A DNA stretch of 64,000 nt from Oscillospiraceae bacterium (lineage in GTDB: Bacteria; Bacillota; Clostridia; Oscillospirales; CAG-272): assembly GCA_015063385.1 (NCBI GenBank), contig SVUG01000006.1, positions 1-64,000 on the forward strand, read 5' to 3'. A program made the position numbers and the translations under genes. The notes under the pieces were generated by a model. It was not told where the DNA came from, did no database searches, and saw only the letters and a program-made list of their open reading frames with translations. Shown here piece after piece: positions 58,069-64,000 of the stretch; the first letter of the stretch is position 1; each line of letters opens with the position of its first letter.

Positions 58069-58100
58069 CTTGAATAACCTCCATTTTTGATGTCACTTAT

Positions 58101-58128
58101 ATTCTATCATATCTCAGAAAAAAATCAA
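58101..58128 (-). promoter_or_regulatory. Promoter of the ferredoxin gene
   Basis: Minus-strand TTGATT (58123-58128), 16-bp spacer, TAGAAT (58101-58106), 32 bp from the start codon. Confidence 0.6.
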
Positions 58129-58177
58129 GTATCTTTTGCAAAAAATGCAAAAATTATACGAATAATTCATAAAAAAG

Positions 58178-59089
58178 TCAATTTTCCTCGATATCCTCGT
58201 CTGCCTCGTCCTGAACAGCCTTCTTGCCGGGGCGGGAAAGTACCTTTACGGCATCGCACTTGTAAATTTTGGGTGCGTCCTTTTCATTATCGTTAAGCTT
58301 GACCTTTATTTCCTTTGCCAAGGGCTTGGTTTCAATAACCACACCGTCACCGTCGGGAGTTCTTACCACAGAGCCATTTGGAGGTGTTTCCTTAAGTGCC
58401 TCCTCGTATATCTCGTGCTCGTATTTCAGGCAGCACATAAGTCTGCCGCATGCGCCGGAAACCTTGGCGGAATTGAGCGAGAAGTTCTGCTCCTTTGCCA
58501 TTTTTATAGAAACCTGAACGAAATCGGAGAGGAAATTGGCACAACAGAACTTGCGCCCGCAAACACCGAGACCGCCCATCATCTTCGCCTCGTCGCGTAT
58601 TCCTATCTGACGAAGCTCAATTCTTGTGCGGAAGGTGGAAGCCAGGTCGCGCACAAGCTCTCTGAAGTCAACTCTTGACTCGCAGGTGAAGTAGAATATA
58701 AGCTTTGAGTTATCAAATGTATATTCAGCATCTACGAGATTCATTCCAAGTCCGTGTGCTTCAATTTTCTTTTGACATATTACAAGTGCGTTTTTTTCTT
58801 CCTCGTGATTCTTTTCGTCGCGTGCAATATCTGCAGCCGTTGCGAGTCTTGTAATAGCCTTTAGTGGCGTCACTATCTCGGAGGATGGAACGGTTTTGTT
58901 TGCAATCTTAACCTTTCCCATTTCAACACCACGCGAGGTCTCGACGATAACTCTGTCATCTGCCGCAAGCTTAAGCTCGCCGGGTGAAAAATAATATATT
59001 TTACCTGCCTCGCGGAAATTAATTCCGACTATTTCTACCATCTCGGGCAGGGCGGTTTCTTCGTTAGTATTCTTTATTTCTTCGGACAT
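58178..59089 (-). CDS. ricT: PSP1-domain protein RicT (YaaT)
   Basis: 303 aa. The PSP1 C-terminal domain is evident: GKIYYFSPGELKLAADDRVIVETSRGVEMG, then two cysteine motifs, GGLGVCGRKFCC and CGRLMCCLKYE. In Bacillus RicT works with RicA and RicF, binds Fe-S clusters and affects RNase Y activity, sporulation and competence. The last 15 residues are acidic. It lies 22 nt downstream of holB, the usual neighbour in Firmicutes. Confidence 0.92.
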   Translation of the reverse strand: MSEEIKNTNEETALPEMVEIVGINFREAGKIYYFSPGELKLAADDRVIVETSRGVEMGKVKIANKTVPSSEIVTPLKAITRLATAADIARDEKNHEEEKNALVICQKKIEAHGLGMNLVDAEYTFDNSKLIFYFTCESRVDFRELVRDLASTFRTRIELRQIGIRDEAKMMGGLGVCGRKFCCANFLSDFVQVSIKMAKEQNFSLNSAKVSGACGRLMCCLKYEHEIYEEALKETPPNGSVVRTPDGDGVVIETKPLAKEIKVKLNDNEKDAPKIYKCDAVKVLSRPGKKAVQDEADEDIEEN

Positions 59090-59111
59090 TTTTTCTTTCC
59101 TTTTTCTTGAA

Positions 59112-60155
59112 TTAATGGCTTGCCGCCATTTTTATCTTGGATGAGAGATTTATGATAACGTTCTGAACGTTGGCATTCTTTATACAGAGCTCGTGTGCCT
59201 GTAGCACGGCGTCGTAGACGAACAGCAGCCTTTTTTCCGAGATATCACCGCACGCCTCTCGCGCTGTATCTGCCGAGGCAAAGAATACCGTTTTCGCCTC
59301 GCTCGAATACTTAACCACGATTAAATCGTGAATAGCACCGACAAGTCGCTCTAATATCGGGATAAGCTCAGAGCGTTTTTGCGGAAGAGCAGCCATGGCG
59401 GTGTAAATTTTGTCGTATGCGTTTTTTTGACCTATAAGCTTGACTATGCTCGTAATATCTCTGCGTTCCTCCTCGTTTTCCGAGGCTGTACGAGGGAGAA
59501 GAAGCTTCTTAGCCTCTCCGATTCTTCCGTCCGCGCTCATTATAATTCCATTAAAGCGCTCACGGTCCTCAATGCTCATCGCCTTTGCTGCGATACTTTG
59601 GGAGGTCAGTATTTCTGCCAACTCGTTTTCCGCAAAGCGCGACATGGGAATATACTGTACGCGGCTCTTGATTGTTGTCAGTATTCTATCACATTCGGTT
59701 GCAAGCATAAGAATAATCACCGCGCTCGGTGGCTCCTCAAGCACCTTGAGCAGTGCATTCTGTGCTTCAACGGTCATACATTCGGCGTCATCGATAACGT
59801 ATATTTTTTTGTCTGCTTCGGTAGACGAAAGAAACATATCCTCTCTGAAATCCTTGACCTCATCAACACCGATGGTTGCCTTGTCCTTTTTCTTTGAGAG
59901 AAATTTTAAATCAGGGAAATTGCCATCGTAAATTCTTCTGCACGAGTTGCAGCTGCCGCAGGGCAGAGCCATAGCTTTGTTGCTTGCATTTTCGCAGTTG
60001 ATTGCCGCAGCCATCTCAAGTGCCAAGGTCGTCTTGCCGCTTCCCGACGGGCCACCGATAAGAAATGCGTGGGCGAGCGACTTGTCCTCGATAGCTCTTG
60101 CAACTCTTGACTTTGTTTCCTCGTTGCCGAGCAGTCTTTTAAAATAAGCCCTCAC
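59112..60155 (-). CDS. holB: DNA polymerase III delta' subunit
   Basis: 347 aa clamp-loader ATPase-like subunit. Walker A GGPSGSGKTTLA, a zinc-binding set of cysteines (CENASNKAMALPCGSCNSC), DDAECMTVEAQNALLKVLEEPP as the Walker B and sensor region, and SRVQYIPM as the SRC-motif position. The GTG start at 60155 is chosen because AGGCGGTG lies 6 nt upstream; the longer frame's 17 codons are not supported. It is co-transcribed with ricT. Confidence 0.92.
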   Translation of the reverse strand: MRAYFKRLLGNEETKSRVARAIEDKSLAHAFLIGGPSGSGKTTLALEMAAAINCENASNKAMALPCGSCNSCRRIYDGNFPDLKFLSKKKDKATIGVDEVKDFREDMFLSSTEADKKIYVIDDAECMTVEAQNALLKVLEEPPSAVIILMLATECDRILTTIKSRVQYIPMSRFAENELAEILTSQSIAAKAMSIEDRERFNGIIMSADGRIGEAKKLLLPRTASENEEERRDITSIVKLIGQKNAYDKIYTAMAALPQKRSELIPILERLVGAIHDLIVVKYSSEAKTVFFASADTAREACGDISEKRLLFVYDAVLQAHELCIKNANVQNVIINLSSKIKMAASH

Positions 60156-60196
60156 GCAATCACCGCCTCTCAAAAATACAAACTTAACCACTATAT

Positions 60197-60225
60197 ATTT
60201 TATCATTAAAATACTAAAAAGTCAA
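60197..60225 (-). promoter_or_regulatory. Promoter of holB-ricT
   Basis: Minus-strand TTGACT (60220-60225), 17-bp spacer, TAAAAT (60197-60202). Confidence 0.7.
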
Positions 60226-60261
60226 TGGAAAGAAGAAAAAAACAATTTTAAGGAAAATACT

Positions 60262-60314
60262 CCGAAATTATCCGACATATTTCGGTTGACAATCGCATTT
60301 TTTTCTGCTATAAT
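60262..60314 (+). promoter_or_regulatory. Promoter of the HPr-like gene with upstream inverted repeat
   Basis: TTGACA (60286-60291), 17-bp spacer, TATAAT (60309-60314), all consensus. An inverted repeat ccgaaat-N10-atttcgg (60262-60285) ends at the base before the -35 box, a position suited to an activator, though this role is a guess. Confidence 0.75.
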
Positions 60315-60347
60315 GTGTATAATGAAACAATTTCAAGGGGATGCAAT

Positions 60348-60575
60348 ATGAAAGAGGTTAAAATTAAGCTCACAAACGTGCAGGATATCAGAGAGTTTGT
60401 AAATCAGGTGATACTTGCAGATTACGACGTGGATCTTATTCAGGGTAGATACGTTATTGATGCGAAGTCCATTATGGGTATCTTTTCGCTCGATCTCCTT
60501 TCTCCCATCAGCCTCGTCGCACATACCGATAACGCTGATGCGCTTCTTAGCGGTATTGAAAAATTCATAGTTTAA
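60348..60575 (+). CDS. HPr-family protein lacking the phosphorylatable histidine (Crh-like)
   Basis: 75 aa. The second half fits HPr closely (IDAKSIMGIFSLDL, the region around regulatory Ser46), and the length is slightly below the usual 85-88. The first half has TNVQDIREFVNQV where HPr has the GLHARPA active site, so His15 is absent. Such a protein cannot pass phosphate in the PTS but could act in catabolite control as Crh does in Bacillus. AAGGGG precedes the ATG at 60348. It is a single-gene unit with a consensus promoter and terminator. Confidence 0.8.
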   Translation: MKEVKIKLTNVQDIREFVNQVILADYDVDLIQGRYVIDAKSIMGIFSLDLLSPISLVAHTDNADALLSGIEKFIV

Positions 60576-60587
60576 TCCAAAACGCAT

Positions 60588-60621
60588 AATCGGTCGCAAT
60601 TTGCGACCGATTATTTTTTTA
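60588..60621 (+). terminator. Terminator after the HPr-like gene
   Basis: Perfect 12-bp stem aatcggtcgcaa/ttgcgaccgatt with a one-base centre, followed by tattttttt. Confidence 0.9.
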
Positions 60622-60758
60622 TAGAGAAATGAAAAACAATTTTGTACTTTATTCTTGCGTTTTAAGTCGGTTCTATGAAAAATACAAGTTTTTTTAATGC
60701 TTTCTCATAACACTTTGTTGCTTTTCTATTGTATAATTAGCTCAAAGGAGATACAACT

Positions 60759-62573
60759 ATGTTTAAAAAATTTATTGAGAATCATTCTTTTTCCGAATAT
60801 TCATTTAAACGTGACCTTTTTCCTAAGGTTTCCGACCGCGCGTTTTGGGACGCCTTTCAAAATGACAGATGCGTAAAGGACGCAGAAGCCGAGTTGAATT
60901 ATAACTGGCCGATTGTTTTGGCTACTGATTTTATGGCGTTCAAGAGCAAGGGCGACCGTATAACGATGGAAAACGTTTATTTTAATCGCCGTGACCATCT
61001 TGTGCTATTTGCACTTGCGGAGTTAAAGGAGAATCGCGGACGTTTTCTTCCTCAGATTGTCAACGGACTTTTCACGACCTGTGAGGAGAGCTATTGGGGT
61101 ATTTCGGCTCATTGGATAAATTCACTCAAGCCTGGTAATATTCCCACCCCGGCAGAGCCTTACATAGACCTTTTCGTAGGCGAAACGGCGTCTAATCTTG
61201 CTATGATATGCTATCTTTTGGAAGAACCGCTTAAAAGATTTTGTCCTGAAATCCTGGCACGCGTTGAATACGAGCTTGAGTATCGTGTGAAAAAGCCTTA
61301 CGAGCTGCGTTATGATTTTTATTGGATGGGCTATCACGAGGCGCCTAACAACTGGAATCCCTGGATAATTTCAAACGTGCTTACGGTATTCTTGCTTACC
61401 GAGAGAAGCGAGGCAAGAGTTCATCGCGTTCTTGAAAAAATGTTTGAGGAAATCCAGTATTATTATCAAACGATTCCCTCTGATGGCGGTTGCGATGAGG
61501 GCGCTCTTTATTGGAATAAATCCGGCGCGACTCTCTTTGAGTTTGTATATCAGCTTAAGCAGGCCACCGACGGCAAGCTGAATTTGTTCTCGGATAGAAT
61601 ACTTGCTCTCAACTCCGCGTATATGAAAAAGGTTCATATCAGCTCGGATATTTTCTCCAATATAGCAGACAGTCATATTATCGGTCATAATTCTACGATG
61701 CCGATGGTATTCGGCTTTGCCAGAGAAACCAACGAAAAGAGTGCTATGAATTTCAGCGCTGCGGTATACCAAAGCAAGGCGAGCGAAATCGAGGCGCTTC
61801 CGTACACCATCCGTGGTATGAATATGCGCAGATACATTTATATTTCCGAGTTTTTGCGGCAGATGGAGTCGTATCCCGTCACGCTACCGCTTCACGGACC
61901 GGTTGAGCACCTGTCCGCGCTGCAGGTTGCTATATTGCGCCACGGTGAATTTATTATGTCTGTCAAGGGCGGACATAATAAGGAATCGCATAATCACAAC
62001 GATATAGCAAGTTTTACTTTGTACGACGCTGACAAGCCGATTCTTGTAGACGTTGGAATTGACACCTACACCGGCTTCCATTTCAGACCCGAAACACGCT
62101 ATACCGTTGTTCGTTGGACGAGAACGCAATATCATAACCTGCCGCTTGTAAACGGAGAGGAGCAGAGCCCCGGACGCGAGTTTTATGCAGATTCGTTTTC
62201 TGTTCAGGAGGACAGGGCGGAGGTGTCCTTTGCCAAGGCGTATTCTGCCGATGCAGGCATTGAAGGCTTGACCAGAACGCTTGAACTTTGCGACAAAGGG
62301 CTTAAATGCAGCGATAGCTTCAAATTTACCTCAGAAGACCGCAAACAAATACGCGAGGTGCTGATGAGCGTGCTTCCCGTTAAAGTAGAAGACAACGTTG
62401 CTATTCTTGGAGATGCTTATATAATTAAAGCAAACGCTGGAAAATTCAGCTCTGATTTCGTGCTATTTAACGACAGTCGCTTGGAGGAAGATTGGGGATG
62501 CAACGGAGTGACGAGAATATTCATTGACGCCGAATGCGTTGATGAGCTTTCATTTACAGTTGAAAAAATCTAA
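60759..62573 (+). CDS. Heparinase II/III family protein
   Basis: 604 aa with no signal peptide, so apparently cytoplasmic. The N-terminal half is helical (alpha/alpha toroid, with NNWNPWIISNV and DGGCDEGALYWNKSG). The C-terminal half is a beta-sandwich region with the Heparinase_II_III motif GHNKESHNHNDIASF at about residue 405-420 followed by PILVDVGIDTYTG. Family members are polysaccharide lyases acting on uronic-acid sugars. Being intracellular, it would act on imported oligosaccharides. No other uronate genes are near. A -10 box TATAAT lies at 60732-60737, with no clear -35, and AAAGGAG precedes the ATG. Confidence 0.82.
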   Translation: MFKKFIENHSFSEYSFKRDLFPKVSDRAFWDAFQNDRCVKDAEAELNYNWPIVLATDFMAFKSKGDRITMENVYFNRRDHLVLFALAELKENRGRFLPQIVNGLFTTCEESYWGISAHWINSLKPGNIPTPAEPYIDLFVGETASNLAMICYLLEEPLKRFCPEILARVEYELEYRVKKPYELRYDFYWMGYHEAPNNWNPWIISNVLTVFLLTERSEARVHRVLEKMFEEIQYYYQTIPSDGGCDEGALYWNKSGATLFEFVYQLKQATDGKLNLFSDRILALNSAYMKKVHISSDIFSNIADSHIIGHNSTMPMVFGFARETNEKSAMNFSAAVYQSKASEIEALPYTIRGMNMRRYIYISEFLRQMESYPVTLPLHGPVEHLSALQVAILRHGEFIMSVKGGHNKESHNHNDIASFTLYDADKPILVDVGIDTYTGFHFRPETRYTVVRWTRTQYHNLPLVNGEEQSPGREFYADSFSVQEDRAEVSFAKAYSADAGIEGLTRTLELCDKGLKCSDSFKFTSEDRKQIREVLMSVLPVKVEDNVAILGDAYIIKANAGKFSSDFVLFNDSRLEEDWGCNGVTRIFIDAECVDELSFTVEKI

Positions 62574-62580
62574 ATAAAAT

Positions 62581-62613
62581 AAAAGCACGTAGCTGCAGCT
62601 ACGTGCTTTTTTT
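62581..62613. terminator. Terminator after the heparinase-like gene
   Basis: Near-perfect palindrome with arms gcacgtagct/agctacgtgc flanked by AAAA and a T-run. Confidence 0.92.
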
Positions 62614-62622
62614 AAAATTTGC

Positions 62623-62680
62623 TTGACAATTACGATTTTAGGTGCTATAATAAACTAAACAGTTGAACAACCGTTCAACT
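62623..62680 (+). promoter_or_regulatory. Promoter and ArsR-type operator of the metal-resistance operon
   Basis: TTGACA (62623-62628), 17-bp spacer, TATAAT (62646-62651). The palindrome AGTTGAACAACCGTTCAACT (62661-62680) covers the likely start site. Its position and form fit autorepression by the ArsR-family product of the first gene, released by metal. Confidence 0.85.
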
Positions 62681-62696
62681 ATAAAAAGGAGCAATA

Positions 62697-63062
62697 ATGA
62701 AAAATTACGAGAAAGCGTTGCCTCTTTGCGAATGCGAGGAGCTGCACGAGGATATTATTGAAAAGAAAAGGGAAGCGATGCCCGACGAGAATACTCTCTA
62801 CGACCTCTCCGACTTTTTCAAAATTTTGGGCGACTCTACGAGAGCTAAAATACTGTTTGCCATAGACGGTGAGCCTATGTGCGTTTGCGATATCGCAAAT
62901 CTTCTTGGAATGACAAAATCTGCCGTTTCGCATCAGCTGAAGGTTTTGCGTCAGGGCGATCTCGTCACCTATCGTAAGTCGGGCAAAAACGTCTATTACA
63001 CGCTTGCTGACGATCACGTCAGAGATATTATAGAAAAAGCATTAGAACATATAAAGGAGTAA
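62697..63062 (+). CDS. ArsR/SmtB-family metal-sensing repressor (CadC-like)
   Basis: 121 aa winged-helix repressor. The N-terminal CEC pair (LCECEEL) and the ELCVCDL-like motif MCVCDIANLLG on the recognition-proximal helix are the thiol sites by which CadC/ArsR sense Cd, Pb, Zn or As. The DNA-binding helix is MTKSAVSHQLKVLRQGDLV. The C-terminal DDHVRDIIEKALEHIKE helix may hold further ligands. AAGGAG precedes the ATG. It autoregulates the operon through the palindrome directly upstream. Confidence 0.93.
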   Translation: MKNYEKALPLCECEELHEDIIEKKREAMPDENTLYDLSDFFKILGDSTRAKILFAIDGEPMCVCDIANLLGMTKSAVSHQLKVLRQGDLVTYRKSGKNVYYTLADDHVRDIIEKALEHIKE

Positions 63063-63067
63063 ATACA

Positions 63068-63283
63068 ATGAAAATTAAGTACACGATTACAGGGCTTGAC
63101 TGTCCCAACTGTGCGGCAAAGCTTGCCGACAAAATGAGCGCTCTTGATGGTGTGGATTCTGCAAAAATCAATTTCCTCACCGAGAAGCTTACCGTAGAAA
63201 CCTCGCTTGAAGAAAATGCAGCTTACGCCCTTCTTCAAGATGCCGCGAGTGCGTTCTCTCGCGACGTAAAAATAGAGAAATGA
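63068..63283 (+). CDS. Free heavy-metal-associated (HMA) domain protein
   Basis: 71 aa ferredoxin-like metal-binding domain with GLDCPNCAAKLADK as the metal motif and a hydrophobic VDSAKINFLTEKLTVE strand. It corresponds to the N-terminal metal-binding domain normally fused to Zn/Cd P-type ATPases. Here it is a separate chaperone whose stop overlaps the ATPase start (ATGA). It begins 5 nt after the repressor gene. Confidence 0.9.
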   Translation: MKIKYTITGLDCPNCAAKLADKMSALDGVDSAKINFLTEKLTVETSLEENAAYALLQDAASAFSRDVKIEK

Positions 63284-64000
63284 AGAAGCTCTTAAAATCA
63301 GATAGTGCAAGGATAACTATATCACTATTTTTGTTTATTTTGGCAGTTATTCTTGAGCAGACTGCTGCTTTGCAATTTTCGCTAATTGTATATTTGTTAG
63401 CCCTTTGTATCGCGGGATACAAGGTTTTTATCGATGCGGTGCGCGGAATTTTACGCCGTGACTTGCTTGATGAAAAGTTCCTGATGTCCATAGCTTCTAT
63501 AGGCGCAATGATAGTTGGCGAATGGAGCGAGGGCGTTGCCGTAATGATTTTTTACCTCGTTGGTGAAAGCTTTGAGCATCGCGCAGTGCGTCGTTCACGC
63601 GCATCAATACGTGCGCTTATGGACATTGCTCCCGACGAGGCGTGTATTCTTATAGACGGAGATGAACAGATTGTAGATGCAGAGGACGTCGAGGTTGGCA
63701 GTACCGTAGTAATTCGCCCCGGAGAGAGAGTACCCGTTGATTCGGTAGTAATATCAGGCACTGCAGACGTTGACACCTCCAGCATGACGGGCGAGCCCCT
63801 GCCGGTAAGCGCTTCCGAGGGGACGTATCTATCAAGTGGATACATAGTCAAAAACGGACTCATTTACGCCAAAGCGCAGCGCCCGTCTAGCGAATCGGCT
63901 GCTGCAAGGATTTTGGAGCTTGTCGAAAATGCGACCGAAAATAAATCAAGGGAAGAAGCCTTTATAACCAAATTTTCAAGATATTATACACCCGTTGTAG
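63280..64000 (+). CDS. Heavy-metal P1B-type ATPase (Zn/Cd/Pb type), cut by the window end
   Basis: The frame is open from the ATG at 63280 to the window end (240 codons seen). Four helices are predicted in the first 110 residues (including ITISLFLFILAVILEQ and FLMSIASIGAMIVGEW). The actuator domain follows with VEVGSTVVIRPGERVPVD and the TGE motif at residues 170-172 (SSMTGEP). The phosphorylation DKTGT motif lies beyond the window. There is no N-terminal HMA domain because that domain is encoded by the preceding gene. With the ArsR regulator, metal efflux is the expected function; the FLMSIA and GEWSEG segments resemble CadA/ZntA. Confidence 0.9.
   Translation, partial: MKKLLKSDSARITISLFLFILAVILEQTAALQFSLIVYLLALCIAGYKVFIDAVRGILRRDLLDEKFLMSIASIGAMIVGEWSEGVAVMIFYLVGESFEHRAVRRSRASIRALMDIAPDEACILIDGDEQIVDAEDVEVGSTVVIRPGERVPVDSVVISGTADVDTSSMTGEPLPVSASEGTYLSSGYIVKNGLIYAKAQRPSSESAAARILELVENATENKSREEAFITKFSRYYTPVV

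Overview
The window looks like a chromosomal stretch from an anaerobic, low-to-moderate GC Firmicute of the class Clostridia, probably an uncultured gut lineage. The signs are a T-box leader, a lysine riboswitch, consensus sigma-A promoters (TTGACA-17-TATAAT), strong AGGAGG ribosome binding sites, the tig-clpP-clpX order, a lepB-rbgA-rnhB-yraN block, RicT, a histidine-less HPr and small Clostridia-type cysteine proteins (DUF6472, DUF1540). No species is claimed. The window has no tRNA, IS element or CRISPR that I can see.

Layout. 1-1760: the 3' tip of a 23S rRNA gene with no 5S after it, hairpin repeats, and a small AT-rich island with a DUF4279-like gene and two unknown small genes. 1800-18500 (minus): one apparent transcription unit with a giant multidomain surface subtilase (2951 aa), a peptide-binding lipoprotein with an extra C-terminal membrane anchor, OppBCDF and a small membrane protein. 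Divergent from it (18.6-23.3 kb) are two related membrane-anchored secreted proteins, the larger with a thioredoxin/TlpA-like CxxC domain. I read this 21 kb locus as a surface proteolysis and peptide-uptake system, and it is the most interesting part of the window.

23.4-31.5 kb (minus): a DUF6472 protein, an Mrr-like nuclease, a heterodimeric ABC exporter, a LacX-type epimerase and thrS behind a T-box leader whose loops carry 7-nt tandem repeats. 31.5-38.8 kb (plus): an oligosaccharide operon (P-loop kinase, GH13, GH36, GPH symporter, GH1) behind a consensus promoter overlapped by an 18-bp palindrome. 38.8-43.2 kb (minus): dapA-dapB-ddh-lysA under a lysine riboswitch, giving meso-diaminopimelate and lysine by the dehydrogenase route. 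43.2-46.2 kb (plus): two CobW-type GTPases (one with a His/Cys repeat tail, one fused to a DUF1980-like domain) and an AraC regulator. 46.2-46.8 kb: a minus-strand unit with a consensus promoter and overlapping micro-ORFs.

46.8-60.2 kb (minus): housekeeping genes clpX, clpP, tig, a phosphoesterase, thrC, yraN, rnhB, rbgA, lepB, rsmI, a TrmN6-like methylase, a ferredoxin, ricT and holB. 60.2-64.0 kb (plus): a Crh-like HPr, a heparinase II/III-like protein, and a metal-resistance operon (ArsR regulator with its operator, free HMA chaperone, P1B ATPase cut by the window end).

Start codons were re-chosen where a Shine-Dalgarno sequence supports a start inside the longest open frame; this shortens many genes. 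Residue numbers were counted by hand and those marked 'about' are approximate.
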